Origin: a candidate division KSB1 bacterium
GTDB lineage: Bacteria > Zhuqueibacterota > Zhuqueibacteria > Zhuqueibacterales > Zhuqueibacteraceae
Direction of reading: 5' to 3'
Assembly (NCBI GenBank): GCA_034506175.1
Contig: JAPDQB010000001.1
Span: forward strand, 124,001-188,000
Length of the DNA: 64,000 nt
This document shows positions 53,107 to 60,915 of the stretch, piece by piece. The notes under the pieces were generated by a model. That model saw only the letters and a program-made list of their open reading frames with translations, was not told the origin of the DNA and did no database searches. The translations under genes and the position numbers were made by a program. Within the stretch, counting starts at the first letter, position 1. Every line of letters begins with the position of its first letter.

Positions 53107-53928
53107 TTACTCATCCACCACCAACTTGTTCATCAACCTGCGCAAATGCTCAACAAAGATGGAATGATCATTGGCCGAAGCCAGACGGTGGGAAAACGCC
53201 ATGGCGTCGAGAAAAGTGAGCATGGTTTGTCGGGTGACTTTGGGGCGATAAAGAAACTCGCGATTCTTGCGGTTTTTGGCGCTGATTTCGATGGGAATCG
53301 CGCCCAAGATGGTAAATTCGTGGCGGGGGGAAATTTGTTGGCGATCAAGCAGGCCGCGATCGGTCATCACCGCGAGGGTTTGCTGCAAGTCCAGGGCAGT
53401 GAGGTTGACGCTATCGAGATCGACATAAAGCTCCATTGAGGTCGCGGCATTCTTTTTCCACAAGACATTCATGACGTCGATTTCCGTCTCGGAGGGAATG
53501 ACCGCGAGTGGATCCTTTTCGGCGCTAGCGCTCAATTTTTCGGCGAGATATTTCACGCCCTTGCCGATGAGATCACCAATGTTGGACATCGGCGGCAGGC
53601 CAAGCTGCTCGCGGCGAAATTTCTCGTCAATTTGATCGACGCGCGGCGGATTGGCCTCGAGCTGTAATTGGCGCAAGCGCAACGTTGCCTGGCTTTCGAT
53701 TCGCCAACGCAAGCTCGTAGCGCTTGAGTTGGCGACGCTCTTCGTGAGAATATTTTCCACGAAAAGTTGGCGGCGCAGCCATTGCTGACGCGTTTGCTCG
53801 CTTTCGCCGCTTAAGATCGCCCTGGCTTTCAGCGAATCGCTGTTCACCGGAAGTGTATCCTGGGAAAAGGCCGAAACGGCAAAACCGAAGTTGAGATGGA
53901 CGAGCAAGTGAAAAATATTTCTCAGCAT
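53107..53928 (-). CDS. Exported protein with BlaI/MecI-like winged-helix segment
   Basis: 273 residues. A hydrophobic start (LLVHLNFGFAVSAFS) predicts a signal peptide. A charged helical region follows. Residues about 144-200 (PSETEIDVMNVLWKKNAAT; LQQTLAVMTDRGLLDRQQI) and FLYRPKVTRQTMLTFLDAM look like the BlaI/MecI/CopY winged helix, normally a cytoplasmic DNA-binding domain. The combination with a signal is unusual; I cannot assign a function. Confidence 0.5.
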   Translation of the reverse strand: MLRNIFHLLVHLNFGFAVSAFSQDTLPVNSDSLKARAILSGESEQTRQQWLRRQLFVENILTKSVANSSATSLRWRIESQATLRLRQLQLEANPPRVDQIDEKFRREQLGLPPMSNIGDLIGKGVKYLAEKLSASAEKDPLAVIPSETEIDVMNVLWKKNAATSMELYVDLDSVNLTALDLQQTLAVMTDRGLLDRQQISPRHEFTILGAIPIEISAKNRKNREFLYRPKVTRQTMLTFLDAMAFSHRLASANDHSIFVEHLRRLMNKLVVDE

Positions 53929-54050
53929 AAGAGAAAATTTACCAGCGTCAAATAATTCCGTGAAGATAAAAAAATCTGGAATTTTTCCAACCTGCGCTGC
54001 GCAAAGGCGTAATGAGTTTTGATGATCAAAATCGATAATCTTTCCCCGAT

Positions 54051-54129
54051 GTCGTTGCGAGCGCTTCTCAGCGAAGCAATCTCCTAAGGCGCAAAGAATT
54101 GCTTCGTCGCTTCGCTCCTCGCAATGACA
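54051..54129. repeat. REP-like palindromic element (family 2), copy 2
   Basis: GTCGTTGCGAGCGCTTCTCA and GCGAAGCAATCTC face GAATTGCTTCGTCGCTTCGC and CTCGCAATGACAT, forming a hairpin of about 79 bases. It closely resembles copy 1 and lies directly beside repeat family 1 copy E. Confidence 0.75.
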
Positions 54130-54154
54130 TATTACCGAACTTGAATGTCAAAAC

Positions 54155-54345
54155 TCGTAACGCTGACATCTTGTCTGCAAACCAATGCCGGCAGGATGCC
54201 TGCGCTACAAAATCTTCGCGGTGGTGCCTGCCCTGCCGCAGGCCAGGGATGGTTTTTCCAGAGTCATCACGATGAAAATGCAGCGCAGACATCTTGTCTG
54301 CATGCAGGCTGGAAGCCTGCGCCATGGCATTTTCGTGTTAATACT
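54155..54345. repeat. Dispersed repeat family 1, copy E
   Basis: The layout is the inverse of 7300-7515: ATGCCTGCGCTACAAAATC, CGCGGTGGTGCCTGCCCTGC, CAGGCCAGGGATGGTTTTTC, then AGCGCAGACATCTTGTCTGC, GCAGGCTGGAAGCCTGCG and GGCATTTTCGTG. Compared with copy B it lacks about 27 bases after the GGTTTTTCCAGAGT block. It occupies most of the gap between two minus-strand genes. Confidence 0.8.
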
Positions 54346-54399
54346 ACAAGGCTTGAACTTTTTCCAGAGTCGTCTGTTCCCTCACATTCCGCATGCGAT

Positions 54400-55386
54400 T
54401 TACAGCCACCCATTTTCCCGATACCATTTCCAGGTTATTTGCAGGCCTTCTTGAATCGACAGCGCCGGAACGAACCCAAGTTGTTGCCTGGCCTTCTCGC
54501 CGGAGCAGACCCAATAATATTGCCGCAGTTCATTGATCTTGTCAAAATTGAGCAGCGCCGGCTTGCCGGTGATTTTTGCGCCCATTTCGCTGAACGCGGC
54601 CAACACCGGCGCGATCAATTCCGGTACGGTCAGGGAAATAGTTCGCCGTTGCATCACGTTTGCCAGCGTTTGCCCAAGTTCCTGCCACTCATACGGCTGC
54701 GGATTCGTCATGAAATACGTCTCTCCCACCGCAGCGGGATGCTCGCTGGCGACAAGAATTCCGTTCACGAGATCCTGCGCGTGGATCATGCTGGTTTTGC
54801 GTTCGTGCCAACCGAGCCGCAAGCGCACGCCCATTTTGACTTGCTTGAAATATTGGTAAATGTCCTTCTCGCGCGGGCCGTAAACTGCCGGCGGGCGGAT
54901 TATCGTGATCGGCAGCTCGCGGCCAAATTCCCGGCAGGCTTCTTCACCGGCCAATTTCGAGCGGCCATAAATCGAAACCGGCCGCGGCGTCTCATCTTCC
55001 GTCACCAGATGCCCGTCAGCGCTCGGTCCTGCCGCGGCCAAGCTGGAAATGTAAACAAAGCGCTGAAGTTTTTTGGCGTGGCGCGCGCATGATTGCAGCA
55101 GGTGGTGAGTCGCTTCGCCGTTGGCGTGGAAATAGTCAGTCTCGGTTCGCGCTTTGGTCACACCGGCGAGATGGATGACATGCGAAATCTCCGGCAAAAT
55201 CGGCCTGAACGCCGCATCCGCGAACAGATCGCCGACAACGAATTCAACAGGCAAGTTTTTCAGCCAAGCCAGCGAGCTGGTGCGTCGAACCAAACAATAA
55301 ATTTTTTCATCTCTGCGCGTTTTGTGCAGAGCTTCCGCCAAAATACTGCCGATAAAACCAGTGGCACCGGTTATGAGTGTACGCAT
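54400..55386 (-). CDS. NAD(P)-dependent SDR (extended) reductase/epimerase, ceramide reductase candidate
   Basis: 328 residues from the ATG at 55386 (GGAGG four bases upstream). Extended SDR: TGATGFIGS at 6-14, catalytic SSLAAAG and YGRSK, then IIRPPAVYGPREKD. It runs divergently from the serine palmitoyltransferase-like gene 160 bases away. In Caulobacter a protein of this superfamily (CerR) reduces the keto group of oxidised ceramide, so the same role is inferred here; a sugar-nucleotide epimerase is the alternative. Confidence 0.75.
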   Translation of the reverse strand: MRTLITGATGFIGSILAEALHKTRRDEKIYCLVRRTSSLAWLKNLPVEFVVGDLFADAAFRPILPEISHVIHLAGVTKARTETDYFHANGEATHHLLQSCARHAKKLQRFVYISSLAAAGPSADGHLVTEDETPRPVSIYGRSKLAGEEACREFGRELPITIIRPPAVYGPREKDIYQYFKQVKMGVRLRLGWHERKTSMIHAQDLVNGILVASEHPAAVGETYFMTNPQPYEWQELGQTLANVMQRRTISLTVPELIAPVLAAFSEMGAKITGKPALLNFDKINELRQYYWVCSGEKARQQLGFVPALSIQEGLQITWKWYRENGWL

Positions 55387-55547
55387 GTCACCTCCGTAAT
55401 TTTGCGACGGAATAGGGCTTGCTTTAGAAAGCGCCTTTCCGTATATTTTATCTAATTTAAAAATTTTTCCCGTTTGTTGCAAAAAGAACATATCTAATCT
55501 AAAAACACGATAAGATCGGCAAAGACTTAACCCTGAGGAGGATCGGT

Positions 55548-56732
55548 TTGGATCTATTTGAGAAATGTCGTAATTTTACGCGCGCCCAACAAGCGAGAAC
55601 CGAAGGCTGGTATCCTTATTTTAAAGCCATCGAATCCGGCGCCGACTCCGAAGTCGTCATCGATGGGCGCAAGTTCATCATGATCGGGTCGAATAATTAT
55701 CTCGGCCTGACTCAGGATCCGCGTGTCAAAGAAGCCGCGATCAAGGCCGTGGAAACCTTCGGCTCCGGCTGCACCGGCTCGCGCTTTCTGAACGGCACGC
55801 TGGCACTGCACGAAGAACTGGAACATCGGTTGGCGAAATTTATGAACCGCGAAGCCGCGCTGTGTTTTTCCACCGGCTTCCAAACCAATCTCGGCACCAT
55901 TGCCACCATCGTGGGCAAGGACGATTTGATTTTCACCGACCGCGCCAATCATGCCAGTATCGTCGACGGCTGCCGTTTGTCGTTCGGCAAAACCATCAAA
56001 TTCAAACACAACGACCTGGATGATCTCGAACGGCTGCTGAAACGATATCCGAAATCCGACGGCAAGCTTATCGTCGCCGACGGCGTGTTCAGCATGGAAG
56101 GCGACATCATCGATCTGCCGCGATTGGTGAAATTGGCCGAGCATTACAAAGCTCGCATCATGCTTGACGACGCGCATTCCATCGGCGTGCTCGGCAAACA
56201 CGGCCGCGGCACCGCCGAACATTTCGGCTTGGAAGACAAGGTTGACATCGTGATGGGCACGTTTAGCAAATCGTTCGCGTCGTTGGGTGGATTTATCGCG
56301 GCGGAGGCGTATGTCATCGATTTCATCAAACACCACGCGCGCGCGTTGATTTTCTCGGCCAGCATGCCGCCGGCGGCGACGGCTTCGGTGATTGCAGCGC
56401 TCGATATCATCGAACAGGAGCCGCAACGCATGGAGTGCCTGTGGAAAAACACTCGAAAAATGAAAGAAGGTTTTGATGCCCTGGGATTTGACACGGGCCA
56501 TTCGGTCACACCAATCATTCCCATTTTGGTCGGCGATGACATGAAAACCTTCGCGTTTTGGAAATTGTTGTTCGACAACGGCATTTTTACCAATCCGGTG
56601 ATCACGCCGGCGGTGCCGCCGGGGCAAGGCCGCATTCGCACGAGCTACATGGCGACGCATACCGAAGCCGAGCTGGATCACGTCTTGCAGGTTTTTGCGC
56701 GTCTCGGCCGCGAGTTTGGTTTGATTCCATAG
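55548..56732 (+). CDS. Serine palmitoyltransferase-like alpha-oxoamine synthase
   Basis: 394 residues with TTG start behind GAGGAGG. A PLP enzyme of the alpha-oxoamine synthase group. GSNNYLGL, TGSRFLNGT, H135 (DRANHASIVDG) stacking on PLP, DDAHSIGVLG and the Schiff-base K241 in GTFSKSFASLGGF. Kbl, BioF and Spt share these. The context with a GNAT acyltransferase and an SDR reductase favours Spt, giving 3-ketosphinganine from serine and a long acyl thioester. No bio or tdh genes are nearby. Confidence 0.8.
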   Translation: MDLFEKCRNFTRAQQARTEGWYPYFKAIESGADSEVVIDGRKFIMIGSNNYLGLTQDPRVKEAAIKAVETFGSGCTGSRFLNGTLALHEELEHRLAKFMNREAALCFSTGFQTNLGTIATIVGKDDLIFTDRANHASIVDGCRLSFGKTIKFKHNDLDDLERLLKRYPKSDGKLIVADGVFSMEGDIIDLPRLVKLAEHYKARIMLDDAHSIGVLGKHGRGTAEHFGLEDKVDIVMGTFSKSFASLGGFIAAEAYVIDFIKHHARALIFSASMPPAATASVIAALDIIEQEPQRMECLWKNTRKMKEGFDALGFDTGHSVTPIIPILVGDDMKTFAFWKLLFDNGIFTNPVITPAVPPGQGRIRTSYMATHTEAELDHVLQVFARLGREFGLIP

Positions 56733-56820
56733 CCGGCCTGCCCGGCCAGGGCCGTCAATCATTACACGTTGTTTTATTCTGACTTTTGGGCGCTAAACGC
56801 CCATTGAACAGGAGAGATGC

Positions 56821-57942
56821 TTGTCAAAGTTCGACGTTACTCCGGTGACCAACTCCCGCGACCTGCGCGAATTCATGCGATTGCCGTGGAAAATCTACCA
56901 CGGCGATCCGCACTGGGTACCCCCGCTGGTGATGGATTTGAAGAAACTTTTTGATAAAAAGAAATATCCATTTTTTCAGCATTCGCAAGCCGATTTTTTT
57001 CTGGCGCGGCGCAACGGCGAAACCGTCGGGCGCATCGCGGCGATTCTGAACAACAACCACAATAAATTTCATGACGAGCGCTGCGCCTTTTTCGGCTTTT
57101 TTGAAACCGTCAACGATCAAACCGTGGCTACGGCGCTTTTGGAAAAGGCGGCGGATTGGGCGCGGGAAAAGGGCATGACGGCGCTGCGCGGCCCGGCGAA
57201 TTATTCGACCAACGACACCTGCGGCCTGCTCGTCGAAGGCTTCGATTCTTCTCCGGTTATTTTGATGACCTACAATCCACGTTATTACGTTGATCTGATC
57301 GAAAACGCCGGATTTGGCAAGGCGATGGATCTTTACGCCTGGTGGATGGTCAAGGAGCAAGGCCTGAATCCGAAAATTATTCGCGTCGGCGAAAAAGTTT
57401 TGCAGGAGGAAAATATCAAGCTGCGCACGCTGAATATGAAAAACTTTTGGGGAGAAGTGGAAATGATCAAGAAGATTTATAACGAAGCCTGGAGCGCGAA
57501 TTGGGGCTTTGTGCCGATGACCGACGCCGAATTTGATTTTCTTGCCAGAGATTTAAAACCGGCGGTCGATCCGCGCCTGGTTCTGATCGTGGAAAAAGAT
57601 GGCGAGCCGGTGGGGTTCTCGCTGTCGTTGCCGGATTATAATGTGGCGCTGAAAAAAATCAACGGCCGGTTGCTGCCGTTCGGCTTTTTCAAGTTGCTTT
57701 ATTACAAACGCCTGATCAAACACATTCGCGTGCTCACGCTCGGCGTCGTGCGGAAACTGCAAACCAACAGCGGCATCGGCGCGGCGCTTTACATGGAAAC
57801 TTTCCGCCGCGGCACCGCCCTCGGCTTCAACGCCGGTGAGTTTTCCTGGACGCTGGAAAACAACACGCTGATCAATCGCGGCATGAAGCTGCTCGGCGCC
57901 AAGCCGTACAAACGCTATCGCTTTTATGAACGGAGGTTGTGA
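56821..57942 (+). CDS. GNAT-fold acyltransferase, bacterial ceramide synthase candidate
   Basis: 373 residues with TTG start (AGGAG six bases upstream), 88 bases after the previous stop. Pattern of a conserved family: FMRLPWKIYHGDPHWVPPL, FFLARRNGETVGRIAAILNN, FFGFFETVND, LRGPANYSTNDTCGLLVEGF, then a second GNAT-like half. Members of this family often follow spt genes, and the Caulobacter bCerS N-acyltransferase is, as I recall, of this kind. It may N-acylate the sphingoid base; this is inference from context. Confidence 0.65.
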   Translation: MSKFDVTPVTNSRDLREFMRLPWKIYHGDPHWVPPLVMDLKKLFDKKKYPFFQHSQADFFLARRNGETVGRIAAILNNNHNKFHDERCAFFGFFETVNDQTVATALLEKAADWAREKGMTALRGPANYSTNDTCGLLVEGFDSSPVILMTYNPRYYVDLIENAGFGKAMDLYAWWMVKEQGLNPKIIRVGEKVLQEENIKLRTLNMKNFWGEVEMIKKIYNEAWSANWGFVPMTDAEFDFLARDLKPAVDPRLVLIVEKDGEPVGFSLSLPDYNVALKKINGRLLPFGFFKLLYYKRLIKHIRVLTLGVVRKLQTNSGIGAALYMETFRRGTALGFNAGEFSWTLENNTLINRGMKLLGAKPYKRYRFYERRL

Positions 57943-57960
57943 AGTGGCAGGAGAAAAATC

Positions 57961-58014
57961 TTTCTATATCAGCCCCAACAAGTTGGCAATGAACTCCAAA
58001 GCATTGTGAAGCAA
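57961..58014 (-). pseudogene. C-terminal remnant of a DUF1640-like gene
   Basis: The minus strand ends HNALEFIANLLGLI plus stop, nearly the same as the end NALEFIAKLIGLI of the gene at 58035-58426. Only the last 15 or so codons remain, so it is the scar of a tandem duplication. Confidence 0.55.
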
Positions 58015-58034
58015 TCAGCTGGTTGCGATTTCAA

Positions 58035-58426
58035 CTATATCAAGCCAATCAACTTTGCAATGAATTCCAAGGCGTTTTGATTGAAGAAAACGATGGTAAA
58101 CAGAAGAATGGGAAACATAATCGTAAATTTGCGATCCAATTTAATCTTGGCGGTCTTGATTGTTTCCTGAATGGTTTTTATCTCGCCCTCCAATCTCGCC
58201 ATATCAACCTTGGTCGCCAGCTCCTTGGTAAGCTCATCTTTTAGCTCAAATTTTTTTGTGTTATTAAAAAATCAGCTTTATCCTTAATACCCTCGAGCGC
58301 GCTTTCGACTTTTTTGTCGGTCGCCTGAAGAGCAAAGTCAAGGGTCTTAACGATTTCTCTGGCCTCGTCTTTGCCAAATCTTTTTTCTAAAACGTCGTAG
58401 ACTGCCGGGAATAAAGAGATGACCAT
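58035..58426 (-). pseudogene. DUF1640-like coiled-coil membrane protein with -1 frame break
   Basis: The first frame (58426-58241) reads VYDVLEKRFGKDEAREIVKT to FLITQKNLS and stops. The -1 frame continues FELKDELTKELATKVDMARL, EGEIKTIQETIK and a C-terminal membrane helix (FTIMFPILLFTIVFF) to TAG at 58035. The join lies in ACACAAAAAAATTTG, where the seven-A run reads A AAA AAT, a possible -1 slippery site. DUF1640 proteins have this coiled coil plus TM layout. It may be a frameshift mutation, an error in the A-run, or recoding. Confidence 0.6.
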
Positions 58427-58541
58427 AATTTTAGCCTCGCCATTCTTTTATTTTGAACAGCTTGGTGTTTCGTTACCTAACGAAACACAAATTTTGAAGA
58501 AAGTCAAGAAGATTTTAGGCAGGATTGTTAATGTCTTGTCG

Positions 58542-58572
58542 ACCGACCGGTCACTGCGAGTGGCCGGTCGGT
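58542..58572. repeat. ACCGACCGGTCAC hairpin
   Basis: ACCGACCGGTCAC (58542-58554) pairs with GTGGCCGGTCGGT (58560-58572), loop TGCGA, with one T-G wobble. It follows the zinc-ribbon gene end on the far side and shares the GACCGGTC core with 30524-30575. Confidence 0.55.
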
Positions 58573-58597
58573 GGATTGTCAACCCCAAACAGTTTCT

Positions 58598-58948
58598 TCA
58601 CGACAGCCAATAGAGTATCCGGCCGCAATTTTCGCAAATCAGCACTTCTTTGTCCGTCCGGCCGTGGGCGGTAATCGAGGTGGGGAGCTTCATGAAACAG
58701 CCGAGACAGTTGTCGTCTTTGACCGGAACGATGGCGCGCTTGTAGCGGTTGCGCAGGCGTTCGTACGCCGCCAGCAGCGGCTTTTTGATTTTCTGCACAA
58801 GATCCTCGCGCGCGCTCATCAACGACGACAAACCCTCGCCTTTGACTTCAAAACCCAATTCTTTGACCTCCTCGATTTCTTTGATCATGATATCGAGGTC
58901 TTGCAACGCCACGAGAAATTCGATCTGAGTTTTAATTTTGCCGGACAT
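58598..58948 (-). CDS. C4 zinc-ribbon coiled-coil protein
   Basis: 116 residues. An N-terminal coiled coil (about 5-70: QIEFLVALQDLDIMIKEIEE) and a C-terminal zinc ribbon with CLGCF and CENCGRIL. This is the short form of the C4-type zinc ribbon (CT398-like) family of unknown function. Its ATG overlaps the EIIA stop (TAATG), so the two are translationally coupled. Confidence 0.8.
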   Translation of the reverse strand: MSGKIKTQIEFLVALQDLDIMIKEIEEVKELGFEVKGEGLSSLMSAREDLVQKIKKPLLAAYERLRNRYKRAIVPVKDDNCLGCFMKLPTSITAHGRTDKEVLICENCGRILYWLS

Positions 58949-59406
58949 TAGCTTTTGAGAAGATTGATGAAATCGGAATAGGTGGTTACGGAGTGGAATT
59001 TATCACGATGCTGCGATTCGCTGAGGACCTCGACGAGACGGCCAAGCACGGGCAGGTAGCGGTTGTTAATCTCCTGCGGCGGCGCCAGCACCATGAAGAT
59101 GAGATGCACAGGTTTGCCATCCAGCGCCTGCCAGTCGATGCCGCTTTTGGAATGGCCGAAGGCGATCATCACCTCCGAGGCCGCGGTCGTTCGGCCGTGG
59201 GGAATCGCGATGCCGTGGCCGATGCCGGTGCTGCCGAGTTGCTCACGCCGGTGCACCATTTCGAGCGCGATGGCTGGATTGCGCAGAAATCTGGCTTCGA
59301 CAAAACAATTCACCAGTTCTTCGAGGACGCCGTCCTTGGTTTTGGCGCGCAGCGCCGGGATAAACAGCGACTCATTGAAATAGGGGACTAATTCAATTTT
59401 ATCCAT
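58948..59406 (-). CDS. PTS EIIA (nitrogen/fructose type) domain protein
   Basis: 152 residues behind GGAGG. Phosphorylatable H70 lies in TGIGHGIAIPHGRT, with HLIFMVLAPPQEINNRYLPV typical of EIIA-Fru/Ntr. No EI, HPr or EIIBC genes are near, so it probably acts as a regulatory phosphoprotein rather than in sugar transport. Confidence 0.9.
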   Translation of the reverse strand: MDKIELVPYFNESLFIPALRAKTKDGVLEELVNCFVEARFLRNPAIALEMVHRREQLGSTGIGHGIAIPHGRTTAASEVMIAFGHSKSGIDWQALDGKPVHLIFMVLAPPQEINNRYLPVLGRLVEVLSESQHRDKFHSVTTYSDFINLLKS

Positions 59407-59422
59407 GTCGCCTCCTACGATG

Positions 59423-59731
59423 TTAGTTCTCTAATGTGGTGGGCAGAGCGATGCCGTTTTCGGGAGCCCGCGTGTCACCTTGCCCGGCGGCCTCTTGAAT
59501 CGCTTCGCGCAACGCCGGCAGGACAAAGACCTCGTCGAGGTTCATCGTCGCCAATTCGCGTGCCAGAACTTTTAGGCGCATCGCCGGCGACAAGGCGCTG
59601 TTGACGATCATCATGCGCTTGTTTTTGAGCACGCAATAACCGCCGGCAAAATCTCCCTTTTCGTATCGCAACTGTATCTTCAAGCTCTCGACTAATTTTT
59701 CCAAGCCGGATAGAATTTCGTCTTCTTTCAT
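59423..59731 (-). CDS. Unknown conserved protein between manC and EIIA
   Basis: 102 residues: a helical start (EDEILSGLEKLVESLKIQLR), YEKGDFAGGYCVLKNKRMMI and a final helix with LARELATMNLDEVFVLPALR. I do not recognise the family. It sits 16 bases upstream of the EIIA gene and about 40 bases downstream of the guanylyltransferase, so it is most likely part of the same transcript. Confidence 0.6.
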   Translation of the reverse strand: MKEDEILSGLEKLVESLKIQLRYEKGDFAGGYCVLKNKRMMIVNSALSPAMRLKVLARELATMNLDEVFVLPALREAIQEAAGQGDTRAPENGIALPTTLEN

Positions 59732-59771
59732 AAAGACTCTGAAAATTATTCCCTGCGACGATCCATCTGTG

Positions 59772-60845
59772 TTACAGCAGGTGATTGAGCTTGCGCCGCT
59801 TGATCAGCTCGACCAAGTCCTTTACCTCCTGCGCGCGGCTGCGCGGGCAGAGCAACAACGCATCTTCCGTCTCCACAATCATCAAATCGTGGACGCCGAG
59901 CGCCGCCACGGTTTTTCCCGGCACATCGATCAGACATCCAGTGCTGTCCAGCATCACGTGCGGCTGGTCGCCGGTGGTGTTATAATCCTGATCCTTGGGC
60001 AGCAGCTTGTAAACTTCGTCCCAGCTTCCCAAATCGTTCCAGCGAAATTGCCCGCGTAAGACGACGACATTTTTTGCTTTCTCCATGACGCCGTAATCAA
60101 TCGAAATGCTTTTGATCTGTTGATAAACGCGGTCAATCACATTGCTTTGATCGGGAGCGCCGAGGCTGTGCGAAATCTCCTTTAGGCCGTCATAAAGATG
60201 CGGCAGATGCTCTTCGATCTGCGCCAGAATCACCGGCAGCCGCCAAACGAAGATGCCACTGTTCCACAAAAAGTCGCCGCTGTCGAGAAACCTTTTCGCG
60301 GTTTCGAGATTCGGTTTTTCCGCAAATGTTTTGACGCGGTACGCCGTCGCTTGTCCGGCGGAGATGCGGCTGTTGCTGAATTGGATGTAACCGTAGCCGG
60401 TCGCCGGATACGTCGGCTGAATGCCGATGGTAATCAGAACATCTTGTTCCGCGGCAATGTTGCCGGCGCTCAACAAAGTCTCGCGAAAAATCTCGTCGTC
60501 GTCGATCAAGTGATCCGCCGGCAAGGCGACCATCACGTCGTCCGGCTGGCGTTGTTGAAGCAAGATCGCGCCCAAGCCAATACACGCTGCCGTATTTTTG
60601 GGACGCGGTTCGATGATGATGTTTTCAACCGGCAGCATCGGCAATTGCTCGACGATGCCGTCATATTGCACTTGATTGCTGATGACAAAAATATTTTTCG
60701 CCGCCATCATTGGCAGCAGGCGGCGCACGGTGTTTTGCAACATCGTCCCCTCGCCGATGATCGGAAGCAGTTGTTTGGGCCGGCGTTCCCGGCTTTTGGG
60801 CCAAAAACGCGTTCCGGCGCCCCCGGCCATGATTAAAACGAACAT
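59772..60845 (-). CDS. manC: Mannose-1-phosphate guanylyltransferase
   Basis: 357 residues forming GDP-mannose. LIMAGGAGTRFWPKSRERRP with KQLLPI is diagnostic for the GMP family, ALPADHLI is the metal-binding segment, and FAEKPNLETAKRF with WNSGIFVWR completes the core. The length indicates the one-domain form without an isomerase part. First gene of a cluster with the unknown, EIIA and zinc-ribbon genes. Confidence 0.93.
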   Translation of the reverse strand: MFVLIMAGGAGTRFWPKSRERRPKQLLPIIGEGTMLQNTVRRLLPMMAAKNIFVISNQVQYDGIVEQLPMLPVENIIIEPRPKNTAACIGLGAILLQQRQPDDVMVALPADHLIDDDEIFRETLLSAGNIAAEQDVLITIGIQPTYPATGYGYIQFSNSRISAGQATAYRVKTFAEKPNLETAKRFLDSGDFLWNSGIFVWRLPVILAQIEEHLPHLYDGLKEISHSLGAPDQSNVIDRVYQQIKSISIDYGVMEKAKNVVVLRGQFRWNDLGSWDEVYKLLPKDQDYNTTGDQPHVMLDSTGCLIDVPGKTVAALGVHDLMIVETEDALLLCPRSRAQEVKDLVELIKRRKLNHLL

Positions 60846-60915
60846 GATGCCATTCCTAAAAGAAAAATCCTTGTTGCCGCAAAACGTTAAAAGATAGATA
60901 AATACCGTTTCAAAA

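Noticed and set aside
55548..56732. Glycine C-acetyltransferase (Kbl) or BioF
   Set aside because: Motifs cannot exclude these, but there is no threonine dehydrogenase or biotin gene nearby and the acyltransferase/SDR neighbours favour Spt.
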